Shown here: one piece after another, positions 32,075-40,460 of the stretch | Layout of the letters: every line of letters begins with the position of its first letter | Position numbering within the stretch: position 1 is the first letter of the stretch | NCBI RefSeq assembly: GCF_014384905.1 | Contig: NZ_JACRSV010000002.1 | Span: 62,001 to 126,000, forward strand | Direction: 5' to 3' | Length of the DNA: 64,000 bases | Source: Fumia xinanensis | Lineage (GTDB): Bacteria; Bacillota; Clostridia; Oscillospirales; Ruminococcaceae | Made by a program: the position numbers and the translations under genes | The notes under the pieces: generated by a model | The model's database searches: none | Told to the model about the DNA's origin: nothing | The model's input: only the letters and a program-made list of their open reading frames with translations

Positions 32075-34249
32075 ATGAATTACACCAAATGGAAAAAGAA
32101 GGGCGGCAGACTTATGGCTGGCGCCGTAACCCTTTTGATGATTACGATGCTCATCTTAGCGGCGGTTCCGGCCCTGACAGCTCACGCCGCCAGCGAACCC
32201 ACAGTCTCGATTACGACAGATCCCAAAAGCGGAATCAAAGCGTTTGACGATTTCAGCATGGATTTGAAGTTTGTGCACAACGCTTATACCGACAGAGACG
32301 TCACCAGCGTTGATGTGACGGTCACAGGCGTGGGCGGCATGAGCGGCTCCTATGCTGAAAAGGGGATTCGTCCCAGCGGCGACTCGGTGCTGGGCTATCA
32401 GCTCCATGTGCCAGAGGGAAAAATCACTTATACCGGCATGGGCTCCACTACACTGCTCATCGATGTGAAGTACAATGGCAAAGTAACCGACAGCTATTCT
32501 TTCCAGCGGACAGTTTACAGCATCGACGGAGGCGGAAACGACCAATACGACCCGGACGAACCGGTGACTCCCAGCCCTATGGATCCTCCCAAGGTGGCGG
32601 GAAACGCCATTATCGTCAAAGAGGGTTCCCCCCTTCAGACCATTAACGCCGGCCAGAGCAAAACCCTTCGCATTCAGCTTTCCAACACCACAAACTCCAT
32701 TTTGGGGAAGATTCAGGTCACTTCCACCCTGCCGGAAGGGATGACCTTCAATTCCTCCGACGCCACAAAGTCCATTTACCTGGGACGGAAAGAAACGGCA
32801 GAACTGACCTTGGATGTGGTGGGAGGCAAGGAAATGACCACCGGCACCCAGACGATCCAGCTCAAAGCCATGTATAAATACGGTTCTGAAATCAAGACCG
32901 AGGAAATTCCCGTTTACCTGAAAGTCACCGGTATGGATGAGCAGGCAGGGACTAGCGGCAGCCTTGCCGTAACGAGTTACAAGATAGATAAATCGACAGT
33001 TCCTGCAGGGGAATCCTTTAAGCTGAGCGTCACTGTTCAGAACAACACCGCCAAAGCGGTTCAGGGGTTGCAAGTAAAGCTGGATGGACTGGCCACCGAG
33101 GGCATCACCGTCAATGGAGGATTGGACACCCAGACGGTTCAAAATCTTGGAAAAGGCGCTTCCACAACTCTTACATACAATATGGCCACCAGCAAAAAGC
33201 TGGAAACCGGTAACCAGATTCTCACCGTGAATCTGAAAAACGGCGAAGAGGAAGTTTCCTCCAAAGTTTTCGTCCCGGTGAAGGGCACCAAAACCTCCAG
33301 CGGGGACGAAGAGGGCGTGGGCATGAGCAAGCCCCAGATCATCATGCAGAGCTACAGCTTCGGCGAAAGCTCGGTGGTGGGCGGCCAGACCTTCCCCCTG
33401 ACTCTCAACGTGAAAAACACAAGCTCTGTCTCCGCTATCGAAAACGTCAAAATGACCATCGAATCGGCTCCTGACGAGACCACCGGCGGCGTCTTTACCC
33501 CCGCCAACTCCAGCAACACCTTCTTTATCGCCAGGGTTCCGGCGGGGGGCGTGTTCTCCGAGTCCATCGACATGCTGGTGAAAGCGGACGCGGCTCCAAA
33601 ATCCTATGGCTTGCAGGTGAAGTTCAGCTACGAGGCAGTCTTGGACGGCAAGCGGGAGACATTGGAGGCCACCGAGACTATTACCGTCCCCGTCACCCAG
33701 CCGGACCGGTTTGAGGTAAACGAAGTAGAGATGTACAGTCCGATTTACCTGGGCGACAGCCCCTCTATCTCGGTACAGTATGTAAACCAGGGAAAGAGTA
33801 CCATATTCAATCTCTCAGTGGAAGCCACAGGTGAAAACTTCACCACCGGCGAGTCTAAATCCTATATCGGCAACGTGGAGTCCGGCGCCAGCGACTCCTT
33901 TGACCTGAGCATCAATCCCGTCGACGTGGGGCCTCTGAGCGGCACCCTGAAATTCACCTACGAGGATGCCAACGGAGACACCAAGGAGATCATCCGGGAG
34001 TTTTCTGCGGAAGTCATGCAGATGGATATGCCGGCCATTGACGATCCGGGTATGGAGCCCATGCCGGAGGAACCCAAAGGCGGGCTTCCAATGTGGGCGT
34101 GGATTCTCATTGGCGTGGGCGGCGCTGTGGTTATCGCGGTGGTCGTCATCGTAGTGGTCGTAAAGGTCAAGGCCCACAAGAAGAGACTCCTGGAAGAAAA
34201 CGACGAATTTGACGACATCCCGGAAGATGATGAGGATCAGCAGCAATGA
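32075..34249 (+). CDS. Large surface protein with CARDB/NEW3-like repeats and a C-terminal membrane anchor
   Basis: A 724-residue protein. Residues 1-38 are a signal peptide (LLMITMLILAAVPALTAHA). The outer part consists of repeated immunoglobulin-like beta domains of the COG1361/CARDB kind, visible in strings such as LRIQLSNTTNSILGKIQVTS, LSVTVQNNTAKAVQGLQVKL and LTLNVKNTSSVSAIENVKMT. A single membrane helix lies near residues 673-697, followed by a basic then acidic cytosolic tail. The last 4 bases overlap the start of the FtsX-like permease, so the two are coupled. The architecture suggests an extracellular partner of the ABC permease. Confidence 0.85.
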   Translation: MNYTKWKKKGGRLMAGAVTLLMITMLILAAVPALTAHAASEPTVSITTDPKSGIKAFDDFSMDLKFVHNAYTDRDVTSVDVTVTGVGGMSGSYAEKGIRPSGDSVLGYQLHVPEGKITYTGMGSTTLLIDVKYNGKVTDSYSFQRTVYSIDGGGNDQYDPDEPVTPSPMDPPKVAGNAIIVKEGSPLQTINAGQSKTLRIQLSNTTNSILGKIQVTSTLPEGMTFNSSDATKSIYLGRKETAELTLDVVGGKEMTTGTQTIQLKAMYKYGSEIKTEEIPVYLKVTGMDEQAGTSGSLAVTSYKIDKSTVPAGESFKLSVTVQNNTAKAVQGLQVKLDGLATEGITVNGGLDTQTVQNLGKGASTTLTYNMATSKKLETGNQILTVNLKNGEEEVSSKVFVPVKGTKTSSGDEEGVGMSKPQIIMQSYSFGESSVVGGQTFPLTLNVKNTSSVSAIENVKMTIESAPDETTGGVFTPANSSNTFFIARVPAGGVFSESIDMLVKADAAPKSYGLQVKFSYEAVLDGKRETLEATETITVPVTQPDRFEVNEVEMYSPIYLGDSPSISVQYVNQGKSTIFNLSVEATGENFTTGESKSYIGNVESGASDSFDLSINPVDVGPLSGTLKFTYEDANGDTKEIIREFSAEVMQMDMPAIDDPGMEPMPEEPKGGLPMWAWILIGVGGAVVIAVVVIVVVVKVKAHKKRLLEENDEFDDIPEDDEDQQQ

Positions 34250-35604
34250 AATTAAAAGACATGATCGTCATGTGCCTTTCTAACCTCTTCAAACGGAAAG
34301 TGCGGACTCTTCTGACCGTGATGGGAGTGGTCATCGGCACATGCGCCATCGTTGTAATGATTTCACTGGGACTGGGAATGCAGAAAACTACCGAAGAAGC
34401 GCTGGCCCAGATGGGCGACCTGACGGTGATCCAGATCTACAACTGGAACAGCAGCCCTGAAATTCCCGCGCTGGACGATGCCATGCTCAAAACCATCAAG
34501 GAAAACCAGTATGTGCAGGCCACCATGCCCGTGTATCAGGGCGAATGGGGCCAGATTACCATCAAAAGCGGCAAATACGCTTACGACGGCATGGTTTACG
34601 GCGTGTATATGGACGACTTGGAGGCGTTTGGCTATACGCTTACCGAAGGGAGTTTTCCTGAAACGGAAGCGAGTGGGGAGGAAAATTACATCCTTTTCGG
34701 TTCCCAGGCACCCTATGATTTCTACAACACCAAGAAGAACAATAACAATCGGGTCAACATGATTCCCGACGCGGAAGGCAATATGCCCGATCCCTTTGTC
34801 AACGTCATGAAAGACAAACTGGAGATCGAGATCAATAAACAGGATCCCCAAACCAACAAGAAAAAGGCCCCCGTCTTTAAAATCAAGGCAGCGGGCATCA
34901 TGGCCGAGGACTGGAGCAAGAACCCCAGCCCTAGCTATTCGGTTTTTCTCGATATGAATTTTCTGAAAAAGCTCCAGACCGAGTATAACAAGCTCAATAA
35001 CGTCAAGGTAGACAAAAACAAAAAGGACACCGGTTACCAGCAAGTCATGGTCAAGGTGGACGACATGAAACATGTGGCCGAGGTGGAGGAAATCATCAAA
35101 GGCTACGGCTACGAGACAAACTCTATGGAGAGCATCCGCAAGCCCATTGAGGAGCAGGCCCGAAGCCAACAGATGATTCTGGGCGGCTTGGGCGCTATCT
35201 CCCTCCTGGTGGCGGCGCTGGGCATTACCAATACCATGATTATGTCCATCTATGAGCGCACCCGGGAGATCGGCGTCATGAAGGTCCTGGGCTGTATGAT
35301 CAAGAATATCCGCACCGTCTTTTTGATGGAGGCGGGAACCATCGGGTTCATTGGCGGCATTCTCGGCGTGGGCATCAGCTACCTGATTTCCTTCATCATC
35401 AACTCCATTTCCGCCGGAGCGGGCGGGGGAGATATCTACGGCATGATGATGGGCGGCGGAGGACTGGGAGGTTCTTCTATCATCCCGTTCTGGCTTGTTA
35501 TCGGGGCCATCGCCTTTGCGACGATGATCGGCCTCATATCGGGGTTCTATCCCGCCAACCGGGCGGTGAAAATCAGCGCGCTGACTGCCATTAAGCAGGA
35601 ATAA
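34246..35604 (+). CDS. MacB/FtsX-type ABC permease
   Basis: A 452-residue permease of the type VII ABC fold. It has an N-terminal helix (VRTLLTVMGVVIGTCAIVVMISL), a large extracytoplasmic MacB-PCD domain (residues about 45-295), then three helices with the FtsX pattern (LLVAALGITNTMIMSIYERTREIGVMKVLGC and the end GFYPANRAVKISALTAIKQE). A glycine/methionine-rich loop (GGGDIYGMMMGGGGLGGSS) interrupts the last part. Its ATG overlaps the stop of the surface-protein gene. With the ATPase at 31267 it would form a complete exporter or mechanotransmitter. Confidence 0.93.
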   Translation: MKLKDMIVMCLSNLFKRKVRTLLTVMGVVIGTCAIVVMISLGLGMQKTTEEALAQMGDLTVIQIYNWNSSPEIPALDDAMLKTIKENQYVQATMPVYQGEWGQITIKSGKYAYDGMVYGVYMDDLEAFGYTLTEGSFPETEASGEENYILFGSQAPYDFYNTKKNNNNRVNMIPDAEGNMPDPFVNVMKDKLEIEINKQDPQTNKKKAPVFKIKAAGIMAEDWSKNPSPSYSVFLDMNFLKKLQTEYNKLNNVKVDKNKKDTGYQQVMVKVDDMKHVAEVEEIIKGYGYETNSMESIRKPIEEQARSQQMILGGLGAISLLVAALGITNTMIMSIYERTREIGVMKVLGCMIKNIRTVFLMEAGTIGFIGGILGVGISYLISFIINSISAGAGGGDIYGMMMGGGGLGGSSIIPFWLVIGAIAFATMIGLISGFYPANRAVKISALTAIKQE

Positions 35605-35630
35605 GGGCGGTTATCGGGCGGAAAGCATCA

Positions 35631-35663
35631 AAAAACGGACAGCTGTTACGGCTGTCCGTTTTT
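35631..35663. terminator. Bidirectional terminator
   Basis: AAAAACGGACAGC (35631-35643) pairs with GCTGTCCGTTTTT (35651-35663). It also lies over the end of the convergent small gene. Confidence 0.9.
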
Positions 35664-35849
35664 CTGTTGTTTTGCTTCGTCCAGGGCGTCCAGGGCATAG
35701 CGCAGAGCCTCCCGCGCGAAGGCAGAAAAGCTGCATTCCAGCTTTTTGCGGGCCAGATCAATCTGATCCGCTAATTCTTTAGAAAGATAGATGGTCCGGC
35801 AGGTATGTGGCGGCCTTTGAGGGCGGGGAAGTATCTTAAAATTTTTCAT
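35646..35849 (-). CDS. Small ribbon-helix-helix-like protein (67 aa)
   Basis: A 67-residue protein with a short strand (CRTIYLSKELADQIDLARKK) and two helices (CSFSAFAREALRYALDAL) in the order of ribbon-helix-helix (Arc/CopG) DNA-binding proteins. The start at 35849 follows CTGGAGGACG. A longer open frame upstream runs into an inverted repeat and is not expected to be translated. No toxin partner is seen. It is preceded by a 300-base leader from the promoter at 36159-36187. Confidence 0.65.
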   Translation of the reverse strand: MKNFKILPRPQRPPHTCRTIYLSKELADQIDLARKKLECSFSAFAREALRYALDALDEAKQQKNGQP

Positions 35850-35886
35850 TGGCGTCCTCCAGAAAAAATGTAGAGCGGATATTTGG

Positions 35887-36028
35887 CCCTGCCCTGGCAG
35901 GAAGCCCGAAAACCGCGGCATGTCCCTCGTTCCCTCTACAGCGTGGTTCGTCCAGTTATATGGAGGGAGAGGGGGTCTGCAAAATGCGGTGGGGTGATGG
36001 TGAATTCGGGCTTCCTGCCAGGGCAGGG
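35887..36028. repeat. 142-base element with perfect 24-base inverted terminal arms
   Basis: Positions 35887-35910 are the exact reverse complement of 36005-36028 (CCCTGCCCTGGCAGGAAGCC... arm). The arms are separated by 94 bases that also contain CCCTC/GAGGG complementarity. The pairing continues outward through ATTT/AAAT with a 1-2 base mismatch. It could be a transcribed long hairpin in the leader of the small regulator gene or a miniature transposon-like insertion. Confidence 0.75.
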
Positions 36029-36051
36029 GAAATAAAACCCTCGAAAATTCG

Positions 36052-36080
36052 TTGACTTTCCGGGGCTGAAATGGTATGCT
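36052..36080 (+). promoter_or_regulatory. Promoter of the XRE gene
   Basis: TTGACT (36052-36057), 17 bases, TATGCT (36075-36080). Confidence 0.65.
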
Positions 36081-36125
36081 AAAAGAGAATATACACGCAG
36101 TTTGTTTCGTGTCGCTTTATTTAAA

Positions 36126-36187
36126 CACGTAGCATTAGTCGTGCTTTTTAATGATTGCATTATAACACGACTAATGCTACGTGTCAA
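36126..36187 (-). promoter_or_regulatory. Divergent minus-strand promoter covered by a perfect 18-base inverted repeat
   Basis: On the minus strand TTGACA (36187-36182), 17 bases, TATAAT (36164-36159) is a perfect promoter reading toward the ribbon-helix-helix gene. Arms at 36126-36143 and 36166-36183 are exact reverse complements (CACGTAGCATTAGTCGTG). Each arm is itself a CACG-N10-CGTG dyad, so two operator sites flank the start. The adjacent XRE protein is the likely binder. Confidence 0.75.
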
Positions 36188-36214
36188 GTGCTTTTTAAAA
36201 AAAGAGGTGAAAAA

Positions 36215-36436
36215 ATGGAAAAATTTGTAGAGAGAATCAAAATGCTGAGAAAAAAGAGCGGACTTACCCAAGTTGAGGCAGCAAAAGCGATTGGGATTAA
36301 GGAAAGAACATATCAATGCTATGAAGGCGGAAGTTATGCTCCATCTGCTGTTAATTTAATCGGAATCGCCAAACTCTACCATGTCAGCATCGACTACATT
36401 GTCGGCCTGACCGACGACCCGACCTGTCACTGGTAA
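36215..36436 (+). CDS. XRE-family regulator
   Basis: A 73-residue Cro/CI-type helix-turn-helix protein (RIKMLRKKSGLTQVEAAKAIGIKERTYQCYEGG) with the usual end (YHVSIDYIVGLTDDP). The start at 36215 follows AAAGAGGTG. It reads away from a minus-strand promoter covered by a double dyad and is the likely repressor of that promoter and of itself. The AT-richer composition suggests acquisition. Confidence 0.9.
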   Translation: MEKFVERIKMLRKKSGLTQVEAAKAIGIKERTYQCYEGGSYAPSAVNLIGIAKLYHVSIDYIVGLTDDPTCHW

Positions 36437-36440
36437 CAAA

Positions 36441-36471
36441 AAACCGCTTCCAATTTAATCGGAAGCGGTTT
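36441..36471. terminator. Bidirectional terminator
   Basis: AAACCGCTTCC (36441-36451) pairs with GGAAGCGGTTT (36461-36471). It lies between the XRE gene and the convergent fructokinase gene. Confidence 0.88.
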
Positions 36472-36474
36472 CTG

Positions 36475-37455
36475 CTATTGTTTCGGAATTAATTTCTGCT
36501 CCATCTCTATGCACCGGTTGATCTCTTCGATGGTGGGAATGGCGGGAATCGCGCCCTTTTTGGTGGTGACGAGGGAACCGAGGGCATTTGCGAAATCCAG
36601 CATCTCGCTCACTTCGCCGTCGCTCAGGTCTTTGATGTCCCTGCTACTGTGAAGCAGACAGTAGACCACCCCAGCTAAAAAGGAATCCCCGGCCCCAGTG
36701 GTGTCAATGGTCTTGAGGTCGTAGGCGTAGGAGTGGTAGTCCCTGCCGTTGACATAGGCGTAACAGCCGTCGGCCGCCTTGGTGATAAGGATGAGACTGA
36801 TACCGTGTTTTTGGGAAAGCTCTTTGCAGATTTCGTGGTCGTCCACCTTGCCGAAGAGAAATTCCACCTCTTCCTCGGACAATTTCAGGATGTCGGCGTA
36901 ATGGAGCGTCTCGAGAATCGTCTTTTTGGCCTCTTCCGCCGATTTCCAGAGAGGAAGCCGCAGGTTGGGGTCGTAGGAGATGAGGGCACCGGCCTTTTTC
37001 GCTTCCTCCACCGCGTAAAGGACGGTGGATTTTTCCGGGTCCTCGGTGAGGGAGACCGAACCAAAGTGGAAAATCCGGGTGTTCTGATAGGCCGATTCAC
37101 TCAAGTCGCTTTTCTCAAGGCTTACGTCGGCGGTGAGGCGGTTGCGGTAAAAGGAAAACTCCCGGTTGCCGCCAGGGAGAAGGGTTACAAAGGCCAAGGT
37201 GGTGGGATAATCGGAAGTGAGCACCAGGTGCTCAGTACAGACACCGGCGTTTTTGAGGGCTTCCTTGCAGCTGAGGCCGAATACGTCGTTTCCGACTTTG
37301 CCCACAAAGGCGCTGTGAAGCCCCAGCTTTGCCACCACGCTTGCCACGTTGGCGGGAGCGCCGCCGGGGTTCGGCTGGTAGAGGGCGGAGCCGTCGTCCG
37401 TCATATAGGGGGTGAAATCAATCAGCATTTCACCGATACTGACAAAATCAAACAT
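36475..37455 (-). CDS. Fructokinase (PfkB family)
   Basis: A 326-residue ribokinase-fold sugar kinase. It has the N-terminal substrate motif (GEMLIDFTPY; NPGGAPANVASVVAKLG) and the PfkB signature DTTGAGDSFLAG with the catalytic Asp. As the last gene of the sucrose operon it would phosphorylate the fructose released by sucrose phosphorylase. ATG at 37455 is preceded by TTGGGGA; a TTG 4 codons upstream is possible. It is separated from lacI by 81 bases. Confidence 0.88.
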   Translation of the reverse strand: MFDFVSIGEMLIDFTPYMTDDGSALYQPNPGGAPANVASVVAKLGLHSAFVGKVGNDVFGLSCKEALKNAGVCTEHLVLTSDYPTTLAFVTLLPGGNREFSFYRNRLTADVSLEKSDLSESAYQNTRIFHFGSVSLTEDPEKSTVLYAVEEAKKAGALISYDPNLRLPLWKSAEEAKKTILETLHYADILKLSEEEVEFLFGKVDDHEICKELSQKHGISLILITKAADGCYAYVNGRDYHSYAYDLKTIDTTGAGDSFLAGVVYCLLHSSRDIKDLSDGEVSEMLDFANALGSLVTTKKGAIPAIPTIEEINRCIEMEQKLIPKQ

Positions 37456-37536
37456 GGTTTTCCCCAATCCGCCGCTGCGCGCGCCGGCATGTTTTCTAAA
37501 ATCAAAATCCCCACGCGCAGAAATAAGGGAATCCGT

Positions 37537-38514
37537 TTATGTGGTCTTCCTCTCGATAAGATTTACCGGGAGTACCGTGCGGTTTTGTACATCTTCCCCG
37601 GCGATGCTGGTGAGCAGCTGCCGGACGCATTCCAGCCCCAAAGCCGGAATATCCTGCCGGATGGTGGTCAGGGGCGGATGGAACATTTTGCTGAAGCTGA
37701 TGCCGTCAAACCCGACGATTTTTACGTCTTCGGGAACCCGGTATCCCAGCGCCGCGCAGGTTTTGACGCACTCGGCGGCGATGATGTCAGAACTGGCGAA
37801 GATGCCGTCCACGTCCGGAATCTCGTGGAAGATGCGGGTAACGATTTCTGAGTAGTTTAAGTCTCGGAGCATCTGCTCGGTGGCCTCAAAAATGTGGTGG
37901 CGGACGCCCGCCTGTTCGCAGAGCTGGGTAAACGCGCCTGCACGCTCGTCGGACGAAAGCCTGAGCCGCAGCTCACCGCTGACGTGAACGAGATTTTTAC
38001 AGCCTTTCGCCAGCAGGTGCCGGGTGGCGAGAGAGCCGCCCTGAAAGTTGTCGGAGACGACTGCCGGGATATCGTCGGAGATGATAGTCTCCACCGATAC
38101 AATGGGGAGACGGCTGTTTTTGAAGTAGTCAGTTTCCCCGGTGTGGCTTCCCACGATGATGCCGTCCACCATGTTCCGTCTGAGCATTTCCACATAGCTT
38201 TTTTCCTTTTCCGAATCGAAAAAGGAGTTGCAGAGCATCAGCTTGTAGCCGTGGCGATAGGCTGCATCCTCGATGCTGGTGGCCAGCTCGGCATAAAATT
38301 GATGGGTCAGGGGCGGCAGGATGAGCCCGATGATTTTGGAACGCTGTTTACCCAGCGAACGGGCCACTTCGTTGGGGTGATAGTCCAGTTCTTCCATTGC
38401 TTGAAAAACGGCTTTGCGGGTGGCCTCGCTGATAGCGCCCCGGTTATTGAGCACCCGGGATACGGTGGCGATAGAAACGCCGGCTTTCAATGCAACGTCT
38501 TTTATCGTAGACAC
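37537..38514 (-). CDS. LacI-family repressor of the sucrose/glucoside operon
   Basis: A 325-residue regulator. The DNA-binding headpiece is residues 1-60 (TIKDVALKAGVSIATVSRVLNN, then hinge YHPNEVARSLGKQRSKIIG). A periplasmic-binding-protein-like sensor follows, with an IPAVVSDNFQGGSLAT segment. It lies inside the operon it probably controls, between the glucosidase and fructokinase genes. Operator-like palindromes occur just upstream of it (38551-38561) and near the operon promoter (45454-45466, 45596-45609). The probable inducer is a sugar such as sucrose or fructose. Confidence 0.92.
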   Translation of the reverse strand: MSTIKDVALKAGVSIATVSRVLNNRGAISEATRKAVFQAMEELDYHPNEVARSLGKQRSKIIGLILPPLTHQFYAELATSIEDAAYRHGYKLMLCNSFFDSEKEKSYVEMLRRNMVDGIIVGSHTGETDYFKNSRLPIVSVETIISDDIPAVVSDNFQGGSLATRHLLAKGCKNLVHVSGELRLRLSSDERAGAFTQLCEQAGVRHHIFEATEQMLRDLNYSEIVTRIFHEIPDVDGIFASSDIIAAECVKTCAALGYRVPEDVKIVGFDGISFSKMFHPPLTTIRQDIPALGLECVRQLLTSIAGEDVQNRTVLPVNLIERKTT

Positions 38515-38550
38515 GGTTATTTACCTCCTGTGGTGAAACACCGTCTTTTG

Positions 38551-38561
38551 GAAACGGTTTC
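38551..38561. promoter_or_regulatory. LacI-type operator upstream of lacI
   Basis: GAAAC-G-GTTTC, a perfect 11-base palindrome about 37 bases before the lacI start. It suggests an autoregulated internal promoter. Confidence 0.6.
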
Positions 38562-38687
38562 TCTATTCCTTGTTTCCTATTATAGAAAAATAACCGCCTC
38601 AAAACAAGGGATTTCAGGCATTTTTGGCAGACTGCCCAGATTATGTGATGCAGTCAAGGCAAAATCCATGAAAACGCTTACCGCCCT

Positions 38688-40361
38688 TTATTCGACAGAA
38701 AATACCACAGCCTGCCAGGGCTTTAGCATTAGGCCTTTGTGCTCCATCTGGAGCTCCCCGTAGTTGCTGAGCAAAACCTCTCCTACAACGATATCGGTTT
38801 TGACGAGATTTTCCTCCCCACTGAAATTGCAGAGGACCAAAACCTGCTGCCCATTTTGTTCCCTGAGATATGCTGCAACGCAGTCGTTCTCCGTCAGGCA
38901 AGGCTTGAAGTCCCCTAAAACCAATGCGTCCCGCCACTTGGCATTTTTCCGGAGGGCGACCATCTTTTTATAGTAGGAGAGGACCGATTCAGGCTCCTTG
39001 CCCTCGGTTTCGGCGTTGACGGCTACATGCCCTCCTGCCACCGGGAGCCAGGGCGTCCCTTCGGTGAATCCGGCGTTTAACCCCCCAGTCCAGGGGAAGG
39101 GAGTGCGGCTGTTGTCGCGGCTGCGGCGGTTGACCACCGCCATGGCTTCCTCGACGGACAGTCCGGCTGCCAGAGCCCGCTGGTACTGGTCCTTGGTTTG
39201 GATATCGTCCAAATCGTCGATGGATTCCCAGTTGGCATTGACCATGCCCAGCTCCTCACCCTGATAGATATATGGAGTGCCCCTCAGGAAGAAATAGAAG
39301 GTGCCCAGCATGGTGGTGGAATGGTAGTTGATGCTGTCCTCCGGCAGGTATTTATTGAGAGAGCGGGGCTGGTCGTGATTTTCGAGATAATTAGCGCCCC
39401 AGCCGGCTTTTTGCAGATCCAGTTGAGTCTCGAATACTGTGTCCCGGAATTCTTTTGCTGTGAACAGCCGGCGATGGTGCCAGTCTCCGCCGGGAATGAC
39501 GTCCATATCGGCGTAGCTGAAATCGAAAATCATCGAGAAGTATCCGTCTTCTCCGATATAGTCAGGGAGCTCATCGGCGGGGACGCCGGGGGCCTCCGCA
39601 ACCGTCAGGCAGTTATGGGGCTTGAAGCACCGGTCCCGAAGCTCACTGAGAAACGCGCCGATGCCGAGGTAATTCTGGGAGTAAGGGTTGGCGTTTGTGA
39701 GGCCGTCGGGTCCGTCGGCCGGCGCGGAAGGGAAAGCGGGATCCTTCTTGATATAGGTGATGGCGTCAACCCGGAAACCACCTAAGCCTTTGTCCAGCCA
39801 CCAATTGACCATACTATAGAGTTCTTCCCGGAGTTCTTTGGTCTCCCAGTTTAAGTCAGGCTGCTCCTTGGCAAAGGTATGGAAATAAAATAAATCCGTT
39901 CCGGGAATCGGCTCCCAGACGCTGCCGCCGAAGATAGAGCGCCAGTTGTTGGGCGGGTTCCCGTCCTTGCCCTCCTTGACGATGAAATACTTGCCATAGG
40001 GGCCAGTGGGGTCTTTTAACGCCTGCTTGAACCATTCATGCTCGCTGGAGCAATGGTTAATGACCAGATCCATAATAATTTTAATGTTCCGTTTTCCCGC
40101 TTCATCGATGAGGCGGTAGACGTCCTCGTTGGTGCCAAAACGGGGGTCGATTTTATAGTAATCGGCGATGTCGTAGCCGTTGTCCTTCATGGGGGACTCA
40201 TAGACCGGGCAGAGCCAGACGACGTTGCAGCCCAAATCTTTGATATAATCTAGTTTTTCGATGATGCCGGGAATGTCGCCGATTCCGTCTCCGTCCAAGT
40301 CATAGAAGCTGCGTGGGTAGATTTGGTAGACGATTGCGTCCTGCCACCATTTTTGGTTCAT
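38688..40361 (-). CDS. Oligo-1,6-glucosidase / alpha-glucosidase (GH13)
   Basis: A 557-residue intracellular GH13 enzyme. It has the start WWQDAIVYQIYPRSF, region I DLVINHCS, the nucleophile Asp in GFRVDAITY, the acid/base Glu in LTVAEAPG and the stabilising Asp in YLENHDQPRS. This combination is typical of the oligo-1,6-glucosidase/dextran glucosidase subfamily, which acts on isomaltose-like alpha-1,6 (and some alpha-1,2/1,4) glucosides. It belongs to the sucrose operon and would extend the substrate range to isomaltulose-like or related oligosaccharides. A terminator-like palindrome lies between it and the upstream permease gene. Confidence 0.92.
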   Translation of the reverse strand: MNQKWWQDAIVYQIYPRSFYDLDGDGIGDIPGIIEKLDYIKDLGCNVVWLCPVYESPMKDNGYDIADYYKIDPRFGTNEDVYRLIDEAGKRNIKIIMDLVINHCSSEHEWFKQALKDPTGPYGKYFIVKEGKDGNPPNNWRSIFGGSVWEPIPGTDLFYFHTFAKEQPDLNWETKELREELYSMVNWWLDKGLGGFRVDAITYIKKDPAFPSAPADGPDGLTNANPYSQNYLGIGAFLSELRDRCFKPHNCLTVAEAPGVPADELPDYIGEDGYFSMIFDFSYADMDVIPGGDWHHRRLFTAKEFRDTVFETQLDLQKAGWGANYLENHDQPRSLNKYLPEDSINYHSTTMLGTFYFFLRGTPYIYQGEELGMVNANWESIDDLDDIQTKDQYQRALAAGLSVEEAMAVVNRRSRDNSRTPFPWTGGLNAGFTEGTPWLPVAGGHVAVNAETEGKEPESVLSYYKKMVALRKNAKWRDALVLGDFKPCLTENDCVAAYLREQNGQQVLVLCNFSGEENLVKTDIVVGEVLLSNYGELQMEHKGLMLKPWQAVVFSVE

Positions 40362-40385
40362 AATAGTTCTCCTTAAAGTGAAATT

Positions 40386-40417
40386 AAAAAAGGCAGTTTT
40401 TAAAAACTGCCTTTTTT
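40386..40417 (-). terminator. Terminator or attenuator between malG-like and glucosidase genes
   Basis: A perfect palindrome (GGCAGTTTTTAAAAACTGCC, extended by A/T tracts) lies in the 99-base gap. On the minus strand it ends in TTTTTT. It would reduce expression of the downstream glucosidase, lacI and kinase genes relative to the transporter genes. Confidence 0.75.
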
Positions 40418-40460
40418 CCGCCGTCAGGCCGGCAGTGATTTGATTGAGTTTTAATTGCGA

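Noticed and set aside
36733..37851. A 372-codon open frame on the plus strand opposite fructokinase and lacI
   Set aside because: It is the mirror of two well-supported genes on the other strand, has no ribosome binding site and reads as low-complexity Val/Gly/His-rich protein.
38668..38682. Catabolite-responsive element-like sequence (ATGAAAACGCTTACC)
   Set aside because: It lies between the glucosidase stop and the lacI promoter region and misses one consensus base. It was not judged strong enough to list as a site.
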